Assembly (NCBI GenBank): GCA_030549775.1
Contig: CM060175.1
Span: 78,524,245-78,588,244, forward strand
Source of the DNA: Tamarix chinensis
Taxonomy: Eukaryota > Streptophyta > Magnoliopsida > Caryophyllales > Tamaricaceae
Length of the DNA stretch: 64,000 bases
Direction: 5' to 3'
Shown here: positions 61,790-64,000 of the stretch, piece after piece
Position numbering within the stretch: the first letter of the stretch is position 1
Layout of the letters: every line of letters starts with the position of its first letter
Made by a program: the position numbers and the translations under genes
Notes under the pieces: generated by a model
Seen by the model: the letters and a program-made list of their open reading frames with translations, nothing else
Databases searched by the model: none
Told to the model about the DNA's origin: nothing

Positions 61790-62293
61790 GGTGCTCTAAC
61801 CAAAAATGACCGCCGCACGGATCGCAAGTTGCAAGGTCTGTTCCGAGTAAAACATTTTCAATAACGGAGGCAGGGGAAGGGTAAAAAGCACAATGAATAG
61901 CTTCTTAACTTTGAATGGCTAGGTTAGCTCAGCGGCCAACAACCTGATTCGCGTGCGACCTTTCTTACGCAGTTACGCACCAACGCCAAGAAGCCATCAA
62001 GGAGGGGAGCAGAGTAAAACGACGTCAGCTGCTCCCCTCTTGCCTTTACTTTACGCTTACAGTGTACGAAAAGGCATAACCATTTTTCCTCATGTCCATT
62101 CCTTCTCCGCTCAATTCTAGCGCCCGACTGTCTTCTCTCTGACCTCACCTCTGCTCTGCTGGCGAGTCTTGCGAGCTCCCCAGCTTAAAGTTCTTTATTA
62201 AAACCTAGTTCTTCATCTTGCGAAAACCTCACCTCTCCTCTCCATCCCCTCTGAGTCAGGGATCTAAGATCTAGAGAGGTAGAGAAGAGTGAA
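61790..62293 (+). promoter_or_regulatory. Promoter region and 5' UTR of the DTC gene
   Basis: GC content rises sharply from about 61930. There is a C/T-rich leader with CTCTCC and CTCTGCTCTGC blocks (62140-62250). TTTATTAAAAC at about 62193 is a weak TATA candidate. The start codon context GAAATGGG has G at -3 and G at +4. The transcription start is not visible. Confidence 0.4.
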
Positions 62294-64000
62294 ATGGGGG
62301 AAGAGAAGGCAAAGCCGTCCGGAGTTTGGCCCGCCGTCAAACCTTTTGCCAATGGCGGCACTTCCGGCATGCTAGCTACCTGTGTTATCCAACCCATCGA
62401 CATGATCAAGGTCTTTCCTTTGTCTCTATCTCATGTTGTATGAATTTTACTGTTGGATCTGCCTTTCGTCCGTTGTTAATTTCGGGGAAGTGTCAGTTGA
62501 TTGCCGTGGAAACATTTACTTTGTTAAATCCTCCTTCTTTGTCGGGATTTGCTCAAATCTATGTGCGAATTTGATCTGGGTTTTGGCTTTTTCCGCTGAT
62601 TTCTTGTTTGGAAATGCCAGGTGAGGATTCAATTGGGCCAAGGATCAGCTGCTGAGGTCACCAGAAATATGCTTAAAAATGACGGGGTTGGCGCTTTCTA
62701 CAAGGTTTGATTTCACTTCATCTCATATCTCCTATTCTTTGCTCGTTTACCATATGGCCTGTAATTGTGAGGTTTTCAATCAAAATCCTAACCACACTCG
62801 CGGTTTAAGCGCCTATTTGTTACGTTTTGATGTTTGATCCGCCCTTTCCTGGACCCATTAATTAGCACGCAGTTTAAGCGCCATAAGCTGACGACGGTGA
62901 CGATCTCATACCTTAAGATCTGACTGCCCTGCCTTTTCTAATTGCTTGATTTTTATTTTTTATATCTTGATCCGATCCTGCCATTCTGCCTTTTGAAATG
63001 CATTCTTCATATGTAGGGTCTATCTGCTGGGTTGCTCAGGCAAGCCACGTATACAACCGCTAGACTGGGATCTTTCAGGTGCGCCGAACTATTTTTTTTT
63101 TCTCCCTATAACTTATTAGCTTTCTTGATTGTGATCTCTTGAAAACGTTTAATATACCGTTTGTTAAATTAATAACCGATTTGAACCTAATATGAAGAAG
63201 TGATGTGTATTGATATTTTTGGATATGTATTTTGGTCTTAGTTAATTTATTTAAAGTTACTTTATAGTAATTTGTAATAATAAATAGGTTTATTTTTGAA
63301 AGGTGCCATGGTTACCTTTTCTATGGGGCCCTTTCTTTTAACTTTACTTTTGCTACTATATTGAAAATTCCTGTTTGTGTTTGCACTCCTTGAGTGATCA
63401 ATTTGTTCTTCTCTTAGGTTGCTGACAAACAAAGCTTTGGCTGCTAATGATGGGAAACCTCTCCCTCTCTACCAAAAAGCTCTATGTGGATTAACTGCTG
63501 GAGCCATCGGAGCCTGTTTTGGCAGTCCTGCTGATCTGGCTCTCATTCGTATGCAAGCTGATGCCACATTGCCTGCAGCTCAAAGGAGACATTACAAGAA
63601 CGCTTTCCATGCACTCTTCCGTATTGTCGGCGATGAAGGAGTTCTGGCACTTTGGAAAGGTGCAGGCCCTACAGTTGTTAGGGCAATGGCATTGAACATG
63701 GGAATGCTTGCATCTTATGATCAAAGTGTTGAACTTTTCAAGGATTCCCTTGGTATGGGTGAAGCTGCTACTGTTGTTGGTAAGTTGATCCACTTGTTTT
63801 TATAAGCCCTGGGGAGAATATTATGTGTGTGTGTGTGGGAGGGCGTGCTCAATTGGAAGGTGAAAGGCAGAAAATCTATTATGGTTTCTTCTCATTTAAT
63901 ATGGCACCATATCTGTAAAAATCCTTAAATTTGAATATTGTGTATATTGCTTGTGTTCTTTTCAGTGTCTTCATGGTCCCAACCTTTATTTTAGTCTGGT
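62294..64000 (+). CDS. DTC: Mitochondrial dicarboxylate/tricarboxylate carrier, exons 1-4 (3' end outside window)
   Basis: Exons 62294-62410, 62621-62704, 63017-63078 and 63418-63779, all GT-AG, give the first 208 residues and the first base of the next codon; the rest lies beyond 64000. The protein exchanges 2-oxoglutarate, malate and other di- and tricarboxylates across the mitochondrial inner membrane. Marks of the mitochondrial carrier family: first repeat with PIDMIK (34-39) after a hydrophobic helix, GVGAFYKGLSAGLLRQATYT (61-80), and second repeat with LTAGAIGACFGSPADLALIR (113-132) and GVLALWKGAGPTVVRAMALN. Sequences such as CVIQPIDMIKVRIQLGQGS and YQKALCGLTAGAIGAC are nearly those I recall for plant DTC. 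The second signature, PADLAL, lacks the usual basic residue, as in related oxoglutarate carriers. The start Met is at the normal position for the family. No presequence is expected. Confidence 0.95.

Noticed and set aside
61924..61990. tRNA-like A-box (TAGCTCAGCGG)
   Set aside because: No B box at the right distance and no cloverleaf stems; chance match in the DTC promoter region.
61924..62624. Frames of 63-82 aa around DTC exon 1 on both strands
   Set aside because: Out-of-frame translations of the promoter, exon 1 and intron 1.
1..64000. CRISPR arrays, operons, phage or prokaryotic defence systems
   Set aside because: Spliced genes and plant retroelements throughout; the only regular repeats are microsatellites, LTR arrays and transposon cores.

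Overview
This window is nuclear DNA from a flowering plant. It is AT-rich and gene-sparse: four intron-containing protein genes sit in about 50 kb of transposon-derived and anonymous sequence. The plant origin is shown by plant-type protein families with GT-AG introns, Ty1/copia and Ty3/gypsy chromovirus remnants, a Cassandra element with 5S rRNA-like LTRs, and many MITE-like repeats. I cannot name the species from the sequence. There is no operon, CRISPR array, prokaryotic defence locus or phage.

Layout. 1-10 kb: a LINE remnant, then a decayed Ty1/copia element (2169-10032, both LTRs present) interrupted by the 3' part of a Ty3/gypsy chromovirus (chromodomain remnant plus a 3.35-kb LTR). 11.0-15.5 kb, minus strand: a complete five-exon methylesterase (MES11-15 type), 392 aa, with Asp at the usual nucleophile serine. 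15.65-17.7 kb: a gene-flanking segment present in three copies, the third carrying a 946-bp hAT-type non-autonomous transposon with a perfect 8-bp target duplication. 17.7-31.3 kb: gene-free AT-rich DNA with MITE-like pairs, microsatellites and one degenerate gypsy LTR. 31.4-33.1 kb, minus strand: a two-exon single-pass membrane protein of the DUF6821-like type with an ATG8-interacting-type motif at its N-terminus. 33.2-37.0 kb: gene-free. 37.1-45.9 kb, minus strand: a complete six-exon cap-binding protein nCBP (4EHP type), 237 aa, whose 6.5-kb first intron holds a truncated LTR element and a LINE fragment. 46.7-47.4 kb: Cassandra TRIM. 48.1-54.3 kb: probable old gypsy LTR split by a second, Tat/Athila-like LTR. 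54.5-59.1 kb: a clear 4.6-kb solo gypsy LTR with TSD CTGCA. 59.2-61.8 kb: three MITE/hAT-like elements. 62.3 kb to the end, plus strand: the first four exons of a mitochondrial dicarboxylate/tricarboxylate carrier (DTC), which runs out of the window.

The genes are independent eukaryotic transcription units (hydrolase, membrane protein, translation factor, mitochondrial carrier); nothing suggests a shared pathway. The most informative signals are in the repeats: a hairpin-forming CCGGTGG-type repeat array shared by several giant gypsy LTRs, the datable nested insertions, and the triplicated segment beside the methylesterase promoter. The acidic EEWEVL motif of the membrane protein is the most testable functional lead. 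I found no convincing wholly new system.
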